Below are positions 54,172 to 63,605 of a stretch of DNA of 64,000 nt, piece by piece. The position numbers and the translations under genes are program-made. Source of the stretch: Hafnia psychrotolerans (GTDB lineage Bacteria > Pseudomonadota > Gammaproteobacteria > Enterobacterales > Enterobacteriaceae); contig NZ_BMFZ01000002.1 in assembly GCF_014639435.1 (NCBI RefSeq), positions 496,001-560,000 of the forward strand. The letters run 5' to 3'. The stretch's first letter is position 1, and each line of letters opens with the position of its first letter. Under the pieces are notes generated by a model. The model saw only the letters and a program-made list of their open reading frames with translations. It was not told the origin of the DNA and made no database searches.

Positions 54172-55620
54172 TTATTGAAGAAGCGTAGGTTTTTTTTCCT
54201 CATGGATGTCGGGAAAGTGCAATGTAAAGCGCGTATTCCCGTGCGCCAGGCTCAATACGGTGACCTCTCCCTGATGCAACGCCATGATGGCCTGCACGAT
54301 GGACAAACCCAGTCCGTTGGAGCTAGCGCCTTCGCTGCGCGAGGCGTCAGCCCGGTAAAAACGGTCGAACAGTTTCTCACGCTTGCCGGTAGGTATCGGC
54401 GCGCCAGTGCTATTGACATGGATCCGTGTTCCCTGCCCATCTTGCTCTACCTGAACACATATCTGCGTATTTTCATCGCCATAGCGGATGGCGTTGGCCA
54501 CCAGATTACTCAGCGCACGCTGGAATAAAATGGCATCCGCGTAGAGTATTCCGCCCCCTTCGCACACCAGTTGCATGCCACGCTCCTCCGCCAACCCTTC
54601 GAAATAGTCCGCTACGCGGGTGGTTTCTACCGCCAGCGACAGTGGCGTGATATTGAGCACCGAGTGGGCATGTGAAGCGCGAGCAAGAAACAAAATGTTC
54701 TCGATCATACGCGAGATCCGCTCCAGCTCCTCCATATTGTTAGCCAGCAAGGTTTCGTACTCTTCCGTGCTGCGTGTCTGGTAGAGCGCCACCTGGCAAT
54801 GGCCCATTAGTGCCCCCACCGGCGTACGGATCTCATGCGCCAGATCGGCTGAAAATTGGGTCAGGCGATCATAGCCTTCAGCCAACCTGTCGAGCATCGC
54901 GTTGAAGGAGAGGATCAGCAGTTGCAACTCTTGCGGCGCATTTTCAGAACTCAGCCGTGTTGAAAGGCTGGTGGGATGAATCTTCGCAGCTTCCTGCGCC
55001 ATTTTACGTAAAGGAAGCAGGCCTCGACGGATCACACCAAAACCCAGCACAGCGATCAGAAGATAAGCGAAAACCACCGCGCCGATGATTTCCAGGCGAA
55101 AAGCCCCCAGCATCTGGGCTTCACCGGTCATGAAATGCGCAGCAGAAATGATCACCGTTCGCCCATCCTGCATACGCACTGCCGCCGAAGTAAAACGTAC
55201 CGGCGTGCCATCGCTGGCAGAAAGATGATGAACGGAGTCAAGCGACAATTCACGGCCGTTCTCTATCGGTTTGATGTCCGGCAAAGGTAGGTGCGACGGA
55301 TTGACATTGATAATCAGCGGCTGGTTTTCCAGCCTGAATTGCAAAATATCCCGCTCATTGCCCAGCATATTCTCAAACAACTCGGGGCTGCGGCTCAGTT
55401 GCGACAGTGGGAAGTCATTGGCCAGGAGATGACGGAAATATTGCACTCTACCGGTCACCTGATAGTCAGCACGGCGAATAAGCTCCTTTTCCATCGAATA
55501 GTAGAGATAAAAACCGACGGAGCTGACCACCAGGGCTGCAATCAAGGCAAACAAGAGCGTGGCGTGTAAGGTGAGCGACTTAGCGCGCTTTGGCGGGCTA
55601 ACTGGAGCAGCGCCCGTCAC
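54172..55620 (-). CDS. Sensor histidine kinase (CusS/HprS type)
   Basis: 482 residues from GTG 55620, which overlaps the response-regulator stop (GTGA); a TTG at 55635 is in frame too. A helix at ~25-45, a periplasmic domain (~50-180), and a second helix (~182-205) lead to HAMP. The phosphoacceptor box is [17 protein letters not shown], the N box [12 protein letters not shown] and the G box [11 protein letters not shown]. It belongs to the heavy-metal/redox kinase group. It is coupled to the regulator and opposite the redox cluster 56470-58635. Confidence 0.88.
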   Translation of the reverse strand: MTGAAPVSPPKRAKSLTLHATLLFALIAALVVSSVGFYLYYSMEKELIRRADYQVTGRVQYFRHLLANDFPLSQLSRSPELFENMLGNERDILQFRLENQPLIINVNPSHLPLPDIKPIENGRELSLDSVHHLSASDGTPVRFTSAAVRMQDGRTVIISAAHFMTGEAQMLGAFRLEIIGAVVFAYLLIAVLGFGVIRRGLLPLRKMAQEAAKIHPTSLSTRLSSENAPQELQLLILSFNAMLDRLAEGYDRLTQFSADLAHEIRTPVGALMGHCQVALYQTRSTEEYETLLANNMEELERISRMIENILFLARASHAHSVLNITPLSLAVETTRVADYFEGLAEERGMQLVCEGGGILYADAILFQRALSNLVANAIRYGDENTQICVQVEQDGQGTRIHVNSTGAPIPTGKREKLFDRFYRADASRSEGASSNGLGLSIVQAIMALHQGEVTVLSLAHGNTRFTLHFPDIHEEKKPTLLQ

Positions 55621-56288
55621 GGGCGCACTTCGCAAACGTAGCCGATGCCGCGCACGGTATGGATCAGCTTGATTTCAAACGCCCGGTCAATTTTGGCGCG
55701 CAAACGCTTCACCGCCACGTCCACGACATTGGTATCGCTGTCAAAATTCATATCCCACACCTGTGAAGCAATCATGGTACGCGAGAGCACTTCACTTTCA
55801 CGGCGCATCAGTAAATGCAGCAGCATAAATTCTTTATTGGTCAACACGATCACCTGATCCTGACGCGTTACCCGACGGCGTAGCACGTCCAGATGCAAAT
55901 CAGCCACCAAGTAGGTATCCGCCTCGCGGGCCGTCGGACGGCGCAGTAACGTGCGGATACGCAGCACCAGTTCCGTGAACGAGAAAGGTTTGATCAGGTA
56001 ATCGTCAGCCCCCAGCTCCAGCCCATGAATGCGGTCCTGTACTTCATCACGCGCGGTAAGAAACAGTACTGGCACGTCACTTTTTTTGCGCAGGACTTCC
56101 ATCACCTGCCAACCATCAAGTCCAGGCAGCATCACGTCGAGGATCACGGTGTCATAGCTCTCCTCCAGCGCCAGAAACAGGCCATCAGCGCCGTTACGCG
56201 CCAGATCCACGCGATACCCCGCCTCACTCAGTCCTTTTTTCAGGTAGTCGCCGGTGCTGATGTCATCTTCAATAACCAGTATCCGCAT
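55617..56288 (-). CDS. OmpR-family response regulator (CusR/HprR type)
   Basis: 223 residues from ATG 56288 (MRILVIEDD); a TTG at 56303 would add five. The phospho-Asp is D51 in VILDVMLPG, with [12 protein letters not shown] and a C-terminal winged helix ending [27 protein letters not shown]...[16 protein letters not shown]. The DMNFDSDTN stretch is typical of CusR and HprR (YedW). It is divergent from 56470, making that cluster the likely target. Confidence 0.9.
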   Translation of the reverse strand: MRILVIEDDISTGDYLKKGLSEAGYRVDLARNGADGLFLALEESYDTVILDVMLPGLDGWQVMEVLRKKSDVPVLFLTARDEVQDRIHGLELGADDYLIKPFSFTELVLRIRTLLRRPTAREADTYLVADLHLDVLRRRVTRQDQVIVLTNKEFMLLHLLMRRESEVLSRTMIASQVWDMNFDSDTNVVDVAVKRLRAKIDRAFEIKLIHTVRGIGYVCEVRP

Positions 56289-56469
56289 GCGCTTATCATC
56301 CAAACATTCAATGTTAGAAGCTTAACAGTTTCGTTTGCTCTATTTGATGACAATTTTGTCATCAAATTGTCATCTCAGGGTTCTGGTATATCGTCCATGC
56401 TTTATCGACACAAATCGCGTGGTGGCAACGCCACAGCCTTGACTGACCTGAAAAAGATGGAGAGTACCC

Positions 56470-57084
56470 ATGATGAAATCAACGAGTCTTGCTGGCTTAC
56501 TATTAAGTTCCCTGCTGATGTGCAGCGGTGCATTCGCTGCTGATAATGTGATCAAACCGACCCGTGGAACCATTGATTCAGTGAATGACTCCTCCGTACA
56601 AGTGACCACCCGTCAGGGTGAGAAGCTGGATATCAAACTGACTGACCAGACCAAAATCAATAGCGTAACCAAAGGCCAGCTTTCTGACATCAAAGCCGAC
56701 AGCTTCATCGGTACCGCGGCGGTTCCTCAGGCCAACGGAACGTTGAAAGCATTGGAAGTTCATGTGTTTGCACCAAGCCTGCGCGGCAGCGGCGAAGGGT
56801 TCAACCCGTTTGAATCCGCAGACGGTAAAATCAATACCATGACCAACGGCACCGTCGGCAAACTGGTAAATAGCAATGGCCGTACCCTGACCGTTAAATA
56901 CCATGACGCAGAAAAAACCGTCATCGTGCCGGATGATGTCCCGGTTGTTCTGCTGGCACCGGGTGACCGAAGCCTGCTCAAACCTGGTGTGAAAATCGTG
57001 ATGTTCGCGATGAAAGATGACAAAGGCCAATGGGTCGCACGCGCTATTTCCGCGGGTAAAGACGGCATCGCACCACCGATGTAA
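56470..57084 (+). CDS. Exported protein of DUF5666-like type
   Basis: 204 residues with a signal peptide (MMKSTSLAGLLLSSLLMCSGAFA). Two or three short repeated small-barrel-like units follow: TRGTIDSVNDSSVQVTTRQGEKLDIKLTDQTKI, then NGTVGKLVNSNGRTLTVKYHDAEKTVIVPDDVPVV. Each reads as a GxVxxVxxxxxTV...G pattern, typical of DUF5666. No cysteine remains in the mature part. GGAGAG precedes ATG 56470. It is the first gene of the cytochrome b / molybdoenzyme cluster, and a periplasmic partner role is inferred. Confidence 0.75.
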   Translation: MMKSTSLAGLLLSSLLMCSGAFAADNVIKPTRGTIDSVNDSSVQVTTRQGEKLDIKLTDQTKINSVTKGQLSDIKADSFIGTAAVPQANGTLKALEVHVFAPSLRGSGEGFNPFESADGKINTMTNGTVGKLVNSNGRTLTVKYHDAEKTVIVPDDVPVVLLAPGDRSLLKPGVKIVMFAMKDDKGQWVARAISAGKDGIAPPM

Positions 57085-57145
57085 AGAGTGAGCCGCCGGA
57101 TCTCCTGTGTCTGCATTTGATAGGCGGCAAGATTAGCATTAGATC

Positions 57146-57192
57146 ACAACGGCGCGGACCTCCCTCTTTCGCGCCGTTGTGTTTCTTCTTTT
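57146..57192 (+). terminator. Terminator-like hairpin between DUF5666-like gene and cytochrome gene
   Basis: A perfect 11-bp stem ACAACGGCGCG / CGCGCCGTTGT with a 13-base loop is followed by GTTTCTTCTTTT. It probably acts as partial terminator or attenuator within the cluster, since the next gene starts only 21 bases on. Confidence 0.7.
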
Positions 57193-57212
57193 GACCACGC
57201 AGGAGAGACTTC

Positions 57213-57878
57213 GTGAGCCAACAATCCGCTTTGAAAGTCATGCCCCATAAGCCAACCCGGAAAAGAAAAATTCATTCGTGGCCGGTCCGCCTCTGTCACT
57301 GGATAAATCTGCTCGCCATGATTGGCATGGTCATGAGCGGTTGGGGCATTTATAACGCCGATCCGCTGTTCAGTTTTCTCAGTTTTCCTCAGTCCACCAC
57401 ACTGGGAGGCTGGCTGGGAGGCAATATTGCCTGGCATCTGGCCGTAATGTGGTTGCTAGCGGCCAATGCACTGATTTATTTGATATGGGGGCTGTGCAGT
57501 GGTCATTTGAAACGTGATTTTTTCCCGTTTACACCGAAATCCATCTGGCGTGACACCGTACAGGCGCTGACCTTTAAACTGCCGCACAAGCTCGGGGAAT
57601 ATAACGCCGTGCAGAAAGTGATGTATGTCGGGGTACTCTTACTCGGCGCACTGTTGGTACTTTCGGGGTTATCTATCTGGAAACCGGTGCAGTTCAGCGG
57701 CCTGGTGTGGCTGTTCGGCGGTTTCGATATCGCCCGCTATGTCCATTTCTTTGCCATGAGTGGTGTGGTTCTGTTTGTGGTCGTGCACGTATTGATGGTA
57801 TTGCTGGTGCCTAAAACCTTGGTTGCCATGATCACCGGCGGTAAAAAACAGGCCATCAAGGAGAGTGCTGATGAGTGA
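57213..57878 (+). CDS. Di-heme-type membrane cytochrome b
   Basis: 221 residues with four predicted helices, of the cytochrome b561/bacterial type (Ni-Fe hydrogenase and formate-dehydrogenase-like b subunit). Likely heme ligands are the His in PVRLCHWINL, NIAWHLAVMW, RYVHFFAM and VVVHVLMV. It starts with GTG 57213 preceded by AGGAGAG. It overlaps the next gene by 8 bases. It should pass electrons between the quinone pool and the molybdoenzyme. Confidence 0.85.
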   Translation: MSQQSALKVMPHKPTRKRKIHSWPVRLCHWINLLAMIGMVMSGWGIYNADPLFSFLSFPQSTTLGGWLGGNIAWHLAVMWLLAANALIYLIWGLCSGHLKRDFFPFTPKSIWRDTVQALTFKLPHKLGEYNAVQKVMYVGVLLLGALLVLSGLSIWKPVQFSGLVWLFGGFDIARYVHFFAMSGVVLFVVVHVLMVLLVPKTLVAMITGGKKQAIKESADE

Positions 57879-58635
57879 TAAAAGCAACAGGCCAAAAATC
57901 ATCGTCGAGCCGGACCAACGTAAGCAATTGGTGAATATTCAGCGACGACTGTTGCTGCGTTCCGGCCTGACGTTGGGTGCCGTATCCATGCTCACCGGCT
58001 GTAATTTACAGGACGGTGATGACGTCGACAAAGTGCTGTGGGCCATGTCTCGCTGGAATGACCGGGTACAGGGATGGCTGTTCGGTGGACAAAAGCTGGC
58101 GCAAATCTACCGTGCGGATCAAATCACCACACCGTTTCGTTTCAACGCTTATTATCCTGAATATAATGTGCCAGAGATCGATATCCCAAACTACCGGCTG
58201 GAAGTTTCTGGGCTGGTGCAGAAAAAAACGCCCTGGACCTTGGAGCAGTTGCAGCGCTTGCCGCAGGAAAGCCAGATCACGCGTCTGATTTGTATTGAAG
58301 GCTGGAGCGCGATAGGTCAGTGGAGCGGCGTACCGCTGAAGACTTTTTTGCAACATATCGGGGCAGATCTGACCGCCAAATATGTTGGATTCAAATGCGA
58401 TGACCGCTATTACTCCAGCATCGATATGGCGACTGCGCTGCATCCACAGACGATTCTGGCGCTAGATTTCGGCGGTAAACCGCTGCCGCCCGACTTCGGC
58501 TACCCACTACGTTTACGTATGCCAACCAAGCTCGGCTTCAAAAACGCCAAGCATATCGGTGCCATATTCGTTACCAACGAATATCCTGGCGGTTACTGGG
58601 AAGATCAGGGATATAACTGGTACAGCGGGATCTGA
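57871..58635 (+). CDS. Tat-exported molybdopterin oxidoreductase (sulfite-oxidase fold)
   Basis: 254 residues from ATG 57871, with AGGAGA 6 bases before; it overlaps the cytochrome gene. A twin-arginine motif (QRRLLLRSGL, Arg25-Arg26) precedes the lipobox LTGC, with Cys44. The Mo-ligand Cys141 lies in RLICIEGWSAIGQW, the sulfite-oxidase/MsrP superfamily signature. It ends GAIFVTNEYPGGYWEDQGYNWYSGI. Predicted to be a Tat-secreted enzyme anchored by lipid or leader. It is shorter than E. coli MsrP (334). Needs cofactor from moeA/moeB. Substrate unknown. Confidence 0.87.
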   Translation: MSDKSNRPKIIVEPDQRKQLVNIQRRLLLRSGLTLGAVSMLTGCNLQDGDDVDKVLWAMSRWNDRVQGWLFGGQKLAQIYRADQITTPFRFNAYYPEYNVPEIDIPNYRLEVSGLVQKKTPWTLEQLQRLPQESQITRLICIEGWSAIGQWSGVPLKTFLQHIGADLTAKYVGFKCDDRYYSSIDMATALHPQTILALDFGGKPLPPDFGYPLRLRMPTKLGFKNAKHIGAIFVTNEYPGGYWEDQGYNWYSGI

Positions 58636-58682
58636 CACCACTTTTTATACCAATGCAGGCTAACGTACTAAATAGTAACCAT

Positions 58683-58711
58683 AAAAAAATCGCCCCTAGA
58701 GGCGATTTTTA
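58683..58711. terminator. Bidirectional terminator, molybdoenzyme / ompX
   Basis: Stem AAAATCGCC / GGCGATTTTT with loop CCTAGA, with A- and T-runs on both sides. Confidence 0.92.
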
Positions 58712-58770
58712 ATTTCGAAATCTTGCTTTCAAAAGAAAGGCAGCGTTAAAACGCTATAGATCTTGAATAA

Positions 58771-59301
58771 TTAGAAGCGGTAACCCACGCCTGCGATCCA
58801 AGTGCCAACATCAACACTGCGGATGCGAGACTGCTCGTAGGAGAAGTCCAAAGCAACGTTTTCGATTGGGTTAAACTGCATACCCGCACCGTAAGAGAAA
58901 CCGTAATCGCTGGTGCCAGATTTGTCACGCAGAACGTCAGAGCTGGTATTAGTGCTGCCCTGAGTTTTACCGTAACCCACACCCACTACACCGTAGATGG
59001 AAGCCCAGTCGTTAAGACGGTAAGCTGGACCTGCAGTGATGCCGTAGTACTGTGATTTGCCGTAACCGTTGTCAGCTTCAGAACTGTCTTTCTCGATGTA
59101 AGTGAAAGAACCGATCACGCCAAGTGGATTGCTGTCTTGCTCGAAACGATATTTCAGGTTGAAGCCGTTTGCTTTGTTAGCAACGCCTTGCATATCGCCT
59201 TGCGCGTAACCACCGGTTACAGTGCTGGTGTCAGCGAATGCGCTGGAAGCGCCCAGTGCTACTACGCAAGCTAATGCGGAAAGACATGCGATTTTCTTCA
59301 T
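58771..59301 (-). CDS. ompX: Outer-membrane protein OmpX
   Basis: Eight-stranded outer-membrane barrel. 176 residues from ATG 59301 (MKKIACLSALACVVALGASSAFA signal peptide); an 18-residue upstream extension is not credible. Strand pattern TSTVTGGYAQGDMQGVANKANGFNLKYRFEQDSNPLGVIGSFTYIE, and the end VDVGTWIAGVGYRF with the terminal Phe. Monocistronic and divergent from rhtA, as in E. coli. Confidence 0.96.
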   Translation of the reverse strand: MKKIACLSALACVVALGASSAFADTSTVTGGYAQGDMQGVANKANGFNLKYRFEQDSNPLGVIGSFTYIEKDSSEADNGYGKSQYYGITAGPAYRLNDWASIYGVVGVGYGKTQGSTNTSSDVLRDKSGTSDYGFSYGAGMQFNPIENVALDFSYEQSRIRSVDVGTWIAGVGYRF

Positions 59302-59704
59302 AACAACCACCTCAAATGGAAAACAAAAGTAACCTTCACCATGGAAATATAACAAAAAGCAGCGTGAAACTCTGCCTGATATAAGGTGTCCAAAGCGTCA
59401 TATGGTGTAACAGAAAGTTTCCATTAGCACCTATCTAATTGATTTTATTTTATTTTTCATCATTAATTGCATAAGTAAAACTTATTGAACTTTTTCCATT
59501 TAGCAGATAATTCTTAAAATTATGAGCACTTTTTAACCACAAAACGGCTGTTTTTTGCCAAATGATTTTCTAAAAAATCTTTTTTATGGATTTTCCCACT
59601 CAACTTTTCACTCTACAGTGGGGTATCGCATGTACATATGCTTTTAAATTTCACCTGCAAACACAACAATTCCCCGGACCGGGATCACATTTAAGGCGCA
59701 AAGG
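59302..59704. other. Divergent region ompX / rhtA
   Basis: 403 strongly AT-rich bases holding the ompX and rhtA promoters. I see no open frame or strong palindrome in it. Confidence 0.5.
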
Positions 59705-60700
59705 ATGACCAGGTTGGACAAAAACACATCAACAGGCGATTCGTCTATAGACAAGTCCTCAGATGATATTCACCACTTCGACACACCTGCGTTGCCCGTG
59801 TTACCAAAAACAGCGTCTCCACTTATCGCAGTGTTGCTGTTGCTGATTGCCATGCTTTCCTTGCAGGGCGGAGCGTCACTGGCAAAAACCTTGTTTCCGG
59901 TGGTTGGGCCGCAAGGCGTGACGGCATTGCGCCTGGGGATTGGCTCCCTGCTCCTGCTCGCATGGTTCCGGCCATGGCGAATGAAAGTGCGCGGCGGCAA
60001 TCTACGCGCTCTGTTGATCTATGGGCTGGCGCTCGGCAGCATGAACTACAGCTTCTATCTGGCAATCCAGACCGTGCCACTGGGCATTGGTGTCGCCCTC
60101 GAATTCACGGGTCCGCTGGCAGTCGCGATGTTCTCCTCGCGTCGTCCGGTGGATTTCGTCTGGGTCATTCTGGCGGTGGTGGGATTGTGGTTTCTGTTAC
60201 CTCTCGGCCATAATACGGACAGCATCGACCCAAAAGGAGCCTGTTTGGCGCTGTTTGCCGGTGCCTGCTGGGCTATCTACATTTTGGCTGGTCAGCGTGC
60301 AGGCAGTAGCTACGGACCCAGCACCGCAGCGATTGGCTCGCTAATTGGTGCACTGGTCTTCTTCCCGATTGGCGCGATTCAGGCACATGCCTCTATTTTC
60401 AGCCTATCAATCCTGCCACTCGGCCTGTTGATCGCCCTGCTGACATCCGCGGTGCCTTATTCTCTGGAGATGATGGCCATGACCCGCTTGCCGGCGAAAA
60501 CCTTCGGCACACTGATGAGCATGGAGCCAGCGATGGCGGCCATGTCGGGCATTATCTTCCTCGGCGAATACCTGAACGGCATGCAATGGCTGGCACTGGC
60601 GGCAATCATCGCCGCCTCTGTGGGTTCAACACTGACTATCCAGCGAAAAATCAAACTTGAAACGGTAAAAGTGGCAGGCAACCGGCCATCCGGGAAGTAA
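59705..60700 (+). CDS. rhtA: Threonine/homoserine exporter RhtA
   Basis: Ten-helix EamA/DMT exporter of threonine and homoserine. 331 residues against 295 in E. coli. The match starts at AVLLLLIAMLSLQGGASLAKTLFPVVGPQGVTALRLGIG and runs through TVPLGIGVALEFTGPLAVAMFSSRRPVDFVWV and TFGTLMSMEPAMAAMSG. The N-terminal ~35 residues are extra, polar and acidic (STGDSSIDKSSDDIHHFD). ATG 59705 has AAGG directly before it; a TTG at 59714 is an alternative. Confidence 0.93.
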   Translation: MTRLDKNTSTGDSSIDKSSDDIHHFDTPALPVLPKTASPLIAVLLLLIAMLSLQGGASLAKTLFPVVGPQGVTALRLGIGSLLLLAWFRPWRMKVRGGNLRALLIYGLALGSMNYSFYLAIQTVPLGIGVALEFTGPLAVAMFSSRRPVDFVWVILAVVGLWFLLPLGHNTDSIDPKGACLALFAGACWAIYILAGQRAGSSYGPSTAAIGSLIGALVFFPIGAIQAHASIFSLSILPLGLLIALLTSAVPYSLEMMAMTRLPAKTFGTLMSMEPAMAAMSGIIFLGEYLNGMQWLALAAIIAASVGSTLTIQRKIKLETVKVAGNRPSGK

Positions 60701-60717
60701 TTTCCCTGTCTAACGAA

Positions 60718-60746
60718 GAAAACCACACCGTGGCGTGTGGTTTTTT
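60718..60746 (+). terminator. Rho-independent terminator after rhtA
   Basis: Stem AAAACCACAC / GTGTGGTTTT with loop CGTGGC, followed by TT. Confidence 0.88.
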
Positions 60747-60954
60747 AGTAAATAAAATCATGAGATTAAAAACTCTTTCATTTTAGGCACCATGGCGTTG
60801 TAGGGATAAACCCACGCTGACATGGTTTATTGCGCACAAATATTTACGGTACACAAACTCGCCAGCAGCCTGAACTGAGTCTAGGATTTAGGGACGTGGA
60901 TCACTGCACTCCGCGCGCGGTGGTTTGTCTCAGGTACCGTTGTAGGGACGTAAA

Positions 60955-61737
60955 ATGAAAGACTGGAATCCGGATCTTTATCGTCAGTTCGAAGCAGAAC
61001 GCACCCGTCCTGCGGCAGAGTTATTGGCCCGCGCAATTCACCCTAATGCCAAATTTATCACTGATCTGGGCTGCGGCCCCGGTAACAGTACCGAGCTGCT
61101 ACGTCACGCCTACCCCGATGCACTGCTCACAGGTATTGATTCTTCGCAAGCCATGCTGGAGCAGGCCCGCGATCGACTGCCCTCCTGCCGCTTTGAACTG
61201 GCGGACATCCGCGAGTGGCGGCCGCAACAGCAGCAGGACATCATTTATAGCAACGCCTCGTTGCAGTGGGTTACCGGCCATGAACATCTGCTACCACACT
61301 TGATGCAGCAACTGGCAACGGAGGGGATCCTCGCGATACAAATGCCGGATAATCTTGAACAACCGTCGCACTATTTGATGCAGAAAGTCGCGGAGAGCAG
61401 CATCTGGAAAGCGGAAATTGGCCGTATGGAGGATTCACGCAATCCTCTGCTGACCACCGAGCAGTATTACGACCTGCTGGCCAGTCAGGGGGCTCTGGTG
61501 GACATCTGGCGCACCACCTATTACCACGTCATGTCATCGGCGAAAGCGATTGTCGACTGGCTGAGCGCCACCGGCTTACGACCGTTTTTGGCACCGCTGG
61601 ATGATGCTCGCCAGGATGCTTTCCTTGCCCAATACCTGCATGAACTTGAACAGGTTTATCTGCCGCGCGCCGACCGCAGCGTGCTACTGGCCTTCCCGCG
61701 CCTGTTTATTATCGCCCGTAAAAGCGCTCACCATTGA
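60955..61737 (+). CDS. tam: Trans-aconitate 2-methyltransferase
   Basis: SAM-dependent methyltransferase that methyl-esterifies trans-aconitate, a by-product of the citrate cycle. 260 residues (E. coli 252). The SAM motif is [15 protein letters not shown]. It contains [45 protein letters not shown] and the end [13 protein letters not shown]. Monocistronic. Confidence 0.95.
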   Translation: MKDWNPDLYRQFEAERTRPAAELLARAIHPNAKFITDLGCGPGNSTELLRHAYPDALLTGIDSSQAMLEQARDRLPSCRFELADIREWRPQQQQDIIYSNASLQWVTGHEHLLPHLMQQLATEGILAIQMPDNLEQPSHYLMQKVAESSIWKAEIGRMEDSRNPLLTTEQYYDLLASQGALVDIWRTTYYHVMSSAKAIVDWLSATGLRPFLAPLDDARQDAFLAQYLHELEQVYLPRADRSVLLAFPRLFIIARKSAHH

Positions 61738-62317
61738 AATGGCGCATATATAAGCCTCTGGATATCTTAAGAAACATGATGAATTATTATGTTGAGCAGA
61801 TCATATTGACACCAGGTGTTATCCCTCCGGGCAGGAAATATCCTAAAATAGCACCAGATAATAAAAATAAGCCAGGGAATACTTAGTACAGAAAAACAAC
61901 AAATAGTAATATAAGTCACTATTGTCACTTACAAGAGACAATAAAAGATAAAACAAAAAATAATACTAAATATCACATAGTTATAACCAAATTCTTCATT
62001 GAGACTTGAAGTTCACTCTCGTCAGGCTTATGGTATTTAGAAGAAGATTAATTGGCGACTGCGTATAATTCATCATATATGCAAGACTTGCTTTTAATGA
62101 GGAGAAATAACCTCCTGCCGAAATTATTGGTTTATTAGATTTCATCTATTTCATCAATAGCCAAGAATTTCCGGCAGAGCCGGGAAAGGTTGCTATACTA
62201 TTTTCAGTCTTGTTTATCTCCATACGTTAAATCTAATTAATCGAGAAATTGAGTGACTGCATACCATGACATAGGATTGTGCACTCATCACCACTACTCA
62301 CTGAAGAGGATATCAAT
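61738..62317 (+). other. Long AT-rich gap before dps
   Basis: 580 bases, very AT-rich, with no credible open frame. It holds a small palindrome ACACCAGGTGT (61809-61819), a GCAAGACTTGC palindrome (62081-62091), a CCGGC-AGA-GCCGG hairpin near 62171-62183 and the dps -10 at 62194-62199. A small RNA here cannot be excluded from sequence alone. Confidence 0.5.
62191..62199 (+). promoter_or_regulatory. Probable dps promoter -10 region
   Basis: TGCTATACT: an extended -10 with the C-TATACT form favoured by sigma-S. It lies ~120 bases before the dps ATG. The GC-rich hairpin just upstream may affect factor binding. Confidence 0.6.
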
Positions 62318-62821
62318 ATGAGCACCGCTAAACTGGTAAAAACGAAATCTTCTGAGCTTATCTATACCCGTAATGACGTAGAAGAAAGCGTCAAGCTTGA
62401 TACCATCAAAGTTCTAAATCGCTTGGTGGCACAATATATTGACTTGTCTCTGATCACTAAGCAGGCCCACTGGAACATGCGCGGCTTGAACTTCATCGGT
62501 GTACACGAAATGCTGGACGGGTTCCGTACCGCGATCACCGATCATCAAGATACTTTGGCAGAGCGTGTCGTGCAATTAGGTGGTGTCGCGCTCGGTACCG
62601 TGCAAGTCGTTAATGACCAGACCCCGCTGAAAAGCTACCCAACCAACATTCATACCGTGCAGGAACATCTGAAAGCCTTGGCTGAACGTTACGCAGTGAC
62701 TGCCAACGAAACCCGTAAAGCGATCACGACCGTTGAAGATGAAGATACCGCAGACATCCTGACCGCGGCATCACGAGACCTGGATAAATTCCTGTGGTTT
62801 ATCGAATCCAATATCGAGTAA
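62318..62821 (+). CDS. dps: DNA starvation/stationary-phase protection protein Dps
   Basis: Ferritin-like dodecamer that oxidises iron with peroxide and coats DNA. 167 residues, as in E. coli. The N-terminus [24 protein letters not shown] has the lysines used for DNA binding. The ferroxidase site is in [45 protein letters not shown] 62318 has GAGGA at 8 bases; an in-frame start at 62279 is not credible. It is followed by a strong terminator. Confidence 0.97.
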   Translation: MSTAKLVKTKSSELIYTRNDVEESVKLDTIKVLNRLVAQYIDLSLITKQAHWNMRGLNFIGVHEMLDGFRTAITDHQDTLAERVVQLGGVALGTVQVVNDQTPLKSYPTNIHTVQEHLKALAERYAVTANETRKAITTVEDEDTADILTAASRDLDKFLWFIESNIE

Positions 62822-62895
62822 TGGCAATGGCGCTGTGCGGAGCAAACATGAATCGCGCAGCCTTTCGCTCTATTTTGACGGTATATGGCCGTTAC

Positions 62896-62928
62896 GCGGG
62901 TTGGCGACGTGAGTTGCCAACCCGTTTT
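62896..62928 (+). terminator. Rho-independent terminator after dps
   Basis: A perfect 9-bp stem CGGGTTGGC / GCCAACCCG with a 10-base loop, followed by TTTT. Confidence 0.92.
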
Positions 62929-62979
62929 GCATTATGTCGATACATAGTCACTTAACGACTTCCCCATACAGGAGGGTTT

Positions 62980-63246
62980 ATGGCGAGTGGATGGGCGCAA
63001 GATGGCGCTGTGCAGGATCAGATTGATTCAACCGTTGAAGATGCCGTTCAGCGCGCACGGCAGGCGATTAGCCAAGGTGAAAGTGCCGAGTTTTGTCATG
63101 AATGTGGTGAAGCGATTCCTGAGGCGAGACGTCAGGCGCTTCCGGGCGTGCAGCACTGTATTGCCTGTCAGACGACACTTGATAAAAAGCAGCAAGCCAA
63201 CGCTGGCTATAACCGCCGTGGAAGCAAGGACAGCCAGTTGCGCTGA
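62980..63246 (+). CDS. ybiI: DksA/TraR-type zinc finger protein YbiI
   Basis: 88 residues, the same length as E. coli YbiI. It contains MASGWAQDGAVQDQIDSTVEDAVQRAR, then a C4 zinc finger CHECGEAIPEARRQALPGVQHCIAC and the conserved end AGYNRRGSKDSQLR. Being short, it lacks the long coiled coil of DksA, as TraR does. Function unproven; RNA polymerase secondary-channel binding is the family expectation. Confidence 0.93.
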   Translation: MASGWAQDGAVQDQIDSTVEDAVQRARQAISQGESAEFCHECGEAIPEARRQALPGVQHCIACQTTLDKKQQANAGYNRRGSKDSQLR

Positions 63247-63469
63247 CATTATCCTGCAACATCCAAAGGGATTGCCACCTTGCACCAAAACAGTTCAACA
63301 CTCCTCAATTCCCGACCTTCTCATCGGATATACTCTTGCAACTATGCTTCATTTTTGAGCGCATGTTTCAGGGCTTTCATGTAAAAGTTAGAGTAAGACT
63401 GCAATAACGAAGCACGATTGTTAATTAACGATTGTTTAAAACACAGTATTTGGTTAATGATAAAGCGTT

Positions 63470-63484
63470 GCACCATCATGAGCC
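63470..63484 (+). promoter_or_regulatory. NtrC-like site, distal
   Basis: GCACCATCATGAGCC: a perfect left half GCACCA and a partial right half. It lies 33 bases upstream of the proximal site, on about the same DNA face. Confidence 0.55.
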
Positions 63485-63502
63485 GCATCAATTTAGCATT
63501 AC

Positions 63503-63517
63503 GCACCATCATAGTGC
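63503..63517 (+). promoter_or_regulatory. NtrC-like site, proximal
   Basis: GCACCATCATAGTGC: GCAC/GTGC palindrome with the NtrC half-site spacing. It lies about 100 bases upstream of the expected start, a normal enhancer distance. Confidence 0.75.
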
Positions 63518-63588
63518 GTGATGTGTTGTTTTTTTGACTCATTCAGTTCATAAAAACATAATCCATTGAAAGTTAATAGATTTGATAG

Positions 63589-63605
63589 TTGGCGCGCATA
63601 TTGCA
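63589..63605 (+). promoter_or_regulatory. Sigma-54 promoter of glnH
   Basis: TTGGCGCGCATATTGCA carries GG at -24 and GC at -12 with correct 10-base spacing and the TTGGCRC-N5-TTGCA pattern. E. coli glnHPQ is known to use a sigma-54 promoter activated by NtrC. Confidence 0.88.
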
